DNA of 7,630 nt, taken from Pseudomonadota bacterium (lineage in GTDB: Bacteria > Pseudomonadota > Alphaproteobacteria > UBA8366 > JADFVY01). Position 1 is the first letter of the stretch; every line of letters starts with the position of its first letter. The translations under genes and the position numbers were made by a program. Shown here piece after piece: positions 5,630 through 7,630 of the stretch. The notes below the pieces were generated by a model that ran no database searches, had not been told where the DNA came from, and saw nothing but the letters and a program-made list of their open reading frames with translations. The stretch spans positions 1 through 7,630 of the forward strand of contig DAOVHN010000107.1 in assembly GCA_030671915.1 (NCBI GenBank). The letters are read 5' to 3'.

Positions 5630-6637
5630 TCAAAACGTGGCACCTTGCGACTGAGTTTCGTCGATTCGCCCTTCCTCGACGCCATGGCAGGCGACAAGCT
5701 GGCCGCCGGTATCGATGCTTTCGGGAAATTCCGCGCGACAACGTTCGTTTGCGTAAGCGCAGCGCGGATGGAAAGCGCAGCCCGGTGGCGGGGCGATCGG
5801 CGAGGGCAGTTCACCCACCAGCTTGATCCTCTCGCCGCGCCGCCGCGGGTCCGCGATCGGTGTACTGGACAGCAGTGCGCGCGTATAGGGATGCTTGGGC
5901 GCGGAAAAAATGGCATCGCGCGATCCCTGTTCCACGGCGCGCCCGAGATACATCACCATGACCTCGTCGGCGAAGTGGCGAACGACGCTGAGGTCGTGCG
6001 ATATGAACAGGTAAGTGAGGGTGAGCTCCTCCTGCAGATCAATGAGGAGATTCAGCACTTGCGCCTGTATCGACACGTCGAGCGCCGAGACCGGCTCGTC
6101 CAGCACCACCAGTTTCGGCCGCAGCATCAATGCGCGCGCGATCGCAATTCGCTGGCGCTGGCCACCCGAAAACATATGTGGATAGCGGTAGTAATATTCG
6201 GGCCGAAGGCCGACCCGAGCCATCATTTCGCGGGCCGCGTTCGCCCGCTCCTCCGCGCTCATCGCGGTGTTGATGGCCAGCGGCTCCTCAAGAATCGCGC
6301 CGACCTTTTTCCGGGGGTTGAGTGAGCCGTAGGGGTCCTGGAAAACGATCTGCACCTTCCTGCGCAGTTCGCGAAGCGCCGACTTGCCGGCCGTCCCCGC
6401 GTCGATGCCGTCCAGCCGCAAAATTCCCGAAGTCGGATGCTCGATCAGGGTCACAAGGCGGGCGAGGGTGGATTTGCCGCAGCCCGATTCGCCGACGACC
6501 GCCAGCGTTCGCCCCGCCGGCATGGAAAAACTGGTTCCGCGCAATGCCTTCAGCGTCGCGCTCCCGGCGAACAGGCCCTGGCGCACCTGATAATGGCGGG
6601 CCAGATCGACGGCTTCGACGATGGGCGCCATACTCAT
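5630..6637 (-). CDS. Oligo/dipeptide-type ABC transporter ATP-binding protein, DppF/OppF-like
   Basis: One of two ATPase subunits that power a peptide-type ABC importer at the inner face of the cytoplasmic membrane. It has 335 residues, the usual length. All ATPase motifs are present: Walker A GESGCGKS (49-56), Q-loop Gln100 in [10 protein letters not shown], signature FSGGQRQR (156-163, Phe for the first Leu, common in DppF types), Walker B LVVLDEP (176-182) with Glu181, and switch His214. The C-terminal oligo_HPY region has KHPYTRALL (248-256) and four cysteines (287, 293, 300, 317), a pattern that binds an iron-sulfur cluster in some relatives. Its ATG overlaps the stop of the upstream ATPase gene (ATGA, 6634-6637), and AGGGGG precedes it by 6 bases, so the two are translationally coupled. 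Peptides are the family's common substrate; nickel, glutathione or sugar-type solutes cannot be excluded. Confidence 0.92.
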   Translation of the reverse strand: MSMAPIVEAVDLARHYQVRQGLFAGSATLKALRGTSFSMPAGRTLAVVGESGCGKSTLARLVTLIEHPTSGILRLDGIDAGTAGKSALRELRRKVQIVFQDPYGSLNPRKKVGAILEEPLAINTAMSAEERANAAREMMARVGLRPEYYYRYPHMFSGGQRQRIAIARALMLRPKLVVLDEPVSALDVSIQAQVLNLLIDLQEELTLTYLFISHDLSVVRHFADEVMVMYLGRAVEQGSRDAIFSAPKHPYTRALLSSTPIADPRRRGERIKLVGELPSPIAPPPGCAFHPRCAYANERCRAEFPESIDTGGQLVACHGVEEGRIDETQSQGATF

Positions 6638-7605
6638 GCTTCGCCCCCTGTCAACGGATAATGGCAGCGCACCGCCGACTCCCCCGCTGCTTCCGACAGC
6701 GCCGGCGGTTCGCTACGGCATTTGTCGGTCACATGGCTGCAGCGCGGATTGAACAGGCAGCCTTTCGGGCGATCCCCGAGGCCGGGCACGACGCCGGGTA
6801 TGGTCGGCAAGTGCCGTCCGGTGCTGCGTTCGGGCAGGGCATTCAGAAGCGCCGCCGTGTATGGATGGCGGGGTGTTGAGAACAGCCCGTCGACAGCCTG
6901 TTTTTCGATCTGCTGCCCGGCGTACAGCACCGTGACCCGCTGCGCGGTTTCCGCGACCACGCCCATATCGTGGGTGATCAGCACCAGCGCCATGCCGTGG
7001 TCGCGCTGCAACTCCAGAAGCAGGTCCAGAATCTGCGCCTGTATCGTCACATCCAGCGCCGTCGTCGGCTCGTCGGCGATCAGAAGGCGCGGATTGCAGG
7101 CGATCGCCATGGCGATCATGACCCGCTGGCTCATGCCGCCGGAAAGCTGGTGCGGAAAGGCGTCAAGGCGGCTTTCCGGCGAGGGAATGCCAACCAGATC
7201 CAGCAGCTCGATCGCCCGCCTCCGATGTTCATCCCGGCTGCCGGCCCGATGGGCGGCGAGCATCTCGGTAATCTGGAAACCCACGGTGAAACAGGGGTTG
7301 AGGCTGGTCATGGGTTCCTGGAAGATCATCGCCATGTCCCGGCCGCGGATCGAACGGCGCTCGCGCCTCGACATCGACAGCAGGTTCCGCCCGTCAAAAG
7401 TCAACTGGTCCGCGGTCACGACGCCCGTCCAGGGCAGCAATCCCATCAGGGCCAGCATGGCGACGCTCTTGCCCGACCCCGATTCCCCGACGATGGCGAC
7501 GACATCTTCCTCGCCGATCGACAAATCGAGCCCGTCCACCGCCCTGAAAAGGCCGGCTTTCGTCCGGAAATCGACGGACAGGTTTCTGATTTCGAGCAGA
7601 GCCAT
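6634..7605 (-). CDS. Oligo/dipeptide-type ABC transporter ATP-binding protein, DppD/OppD-like
   Basis: The partner ATPase of the same importer, 323 residues and complete. Motifs: Walker A GESGSGKS (40-47), Q-loop Gln96 in [10 protein letters not shown], signature LSGGMSQR (154-161, typical of DppD), Walker B LLIADEP (174-180) with Glu179, and switch His212 in THDMGVV. The oligo_HPY tail includes RHPYTAALL (246-254) and four cysteines (283, 289, 296, 314), the same pattern as its partner. The ATG at 7605 has no good ribosome site of its own but overlaps a TGA (TGATG), so it is probably translated by coupling to an upstream gene. That gene is expected to be a DppC-type permease. Gene order permease-DppD-DppF is the usual one for such operons; the permeases and binding protein lie outside the window. 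Confidence 0.92.
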   Translation of the reverse strand: MALLEIRNLSVDFRTKAGLFRAVDGLDLSIGEEDVVAIVGESGSGKSVAMLALMGLLPWTGVVTADQLTFDGRNLLSMSRRERRSIRGRDMAMIFQEPMTSLNPCFTVGFQITEMLAAHRAGSRDEHRRRAIELLDLVGIPSPESRLDAFPHQLSGGMSQRVMIAMAIACNPRLLIADEPTTALDVTIQAQILDLLLELQRDHGMALVLITHDMGVVAETAQRVTVLYAGQQIEKQAVDGLFSTPRHPYTAALLNALPERSTGRHLPTIPGVVPGLGDRPKGCLFNPRCSHVTDKCRSEPPALSEAAGESAVRCHYPLTGGEA

Positions 7606-7630
7606 CAGCGTTTTACCAAAAGAGCCATCA
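7605..7630 (-). CDS. Possible 3' end of an upstream operon gene (expected permease)
   Basis: Reading into the window from the right edge, a minus frame ends MALLVKR followed by TGA at 7607-7605. The stop shares a base with the ATG of the DppD-like gene. Such TGATG joints are typical inside ABC operons, where a DppC-type permease normally comes just before DppD. Only seven codons are visible, so the protein cannot be identified, and this frame may not belong to a gene at all. Confidence 0.3.

Noticed and set aside
5645..6325. A 226-codon plus-strand open frame opposite the DppF-like gene.
   Set aside because: It is an antisense shadow; the minus strand carries every ABC ATPase motif.

Overview
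The window looks like chromosomal DNA of a GC-rich alphaproteobacterium, probably in or near the Rhodospirillales or Rhizobiales. The basis is strong third-position G/C bias, a Tat-exported TRAP solute receptor, a GyaR-type D-2-hydroxyacid dehydrogenase and proteobacterial Dpp/Opp-type ATPases. The taxonomic call is inference. No mobile element, rRNA, tRNA or CRISPR array is visible. The window is densely packed with ordinary metabolic, transport and protease genes.

Layout from left to right. (1) 1-847, minus: a TRAP-transporter solute-binding protein with a Tat signal peptide, cut by the left edge. (2) 848-1155: about 308 bp of leader and promoter DNA for that gene, with a strong hairpin. 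(3) 1156-2121, minus: an intact NAD(P)-dependent D-2-hydroxyacid dehydrogenase with a perfect 22-bp palindrome near its 3' end. (4) 2122-2305: a divergent promoter region. (5) 2306-3586, plus: the only plus-strand gene, an S41 C-terminal-processing protease with a lipoprotein signal. (6) 3587-3645: a short convergent gap with a foldable inverted-repeat structure. (7) 3646-4569, minus: a ribokinase-type PfkB sugar kinase, best started at a GTG. (8) 4570-4728: its leader, with inverted repeats. (9) 4729-5553, minus: a tandem-domain universal stress protein. (10) 5630-6637 and 6634-7605, minus: two oligo/dipeptide-type ABC ATPases, overlapping by an ATGA. The last bases probably hold the end of an upstream gene, coupled through TGATG.

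How the genes work together. The two ATPases pair as the DppD/DppF-type motor of a peptide (or similar solute) importer. Its permeases and binding protein should lie beyond the right edge. The universal stress protein and ribokinase follow on the same strand after gaps of 76 and 159 bp, so they may be read in part from the same transcripts, but the gaps also allow their own promoters. The TRAP receptor and the dehydrogenase share a strand, which fits uptake and reduction/oxidation of a small 2-hydroxy or 2-keto acid, although the 308-bp gap suggests separate promoters. The protease appears to be a single-gene unit.

I found no clear new multi-gene system. The most unusual signals are the 22-bp palindrome in the dehydrogenase gene, the foldable convergent intergenic element, the lipoprotein form of the S41 protease, and the repeated start-codon segment at the right edge.
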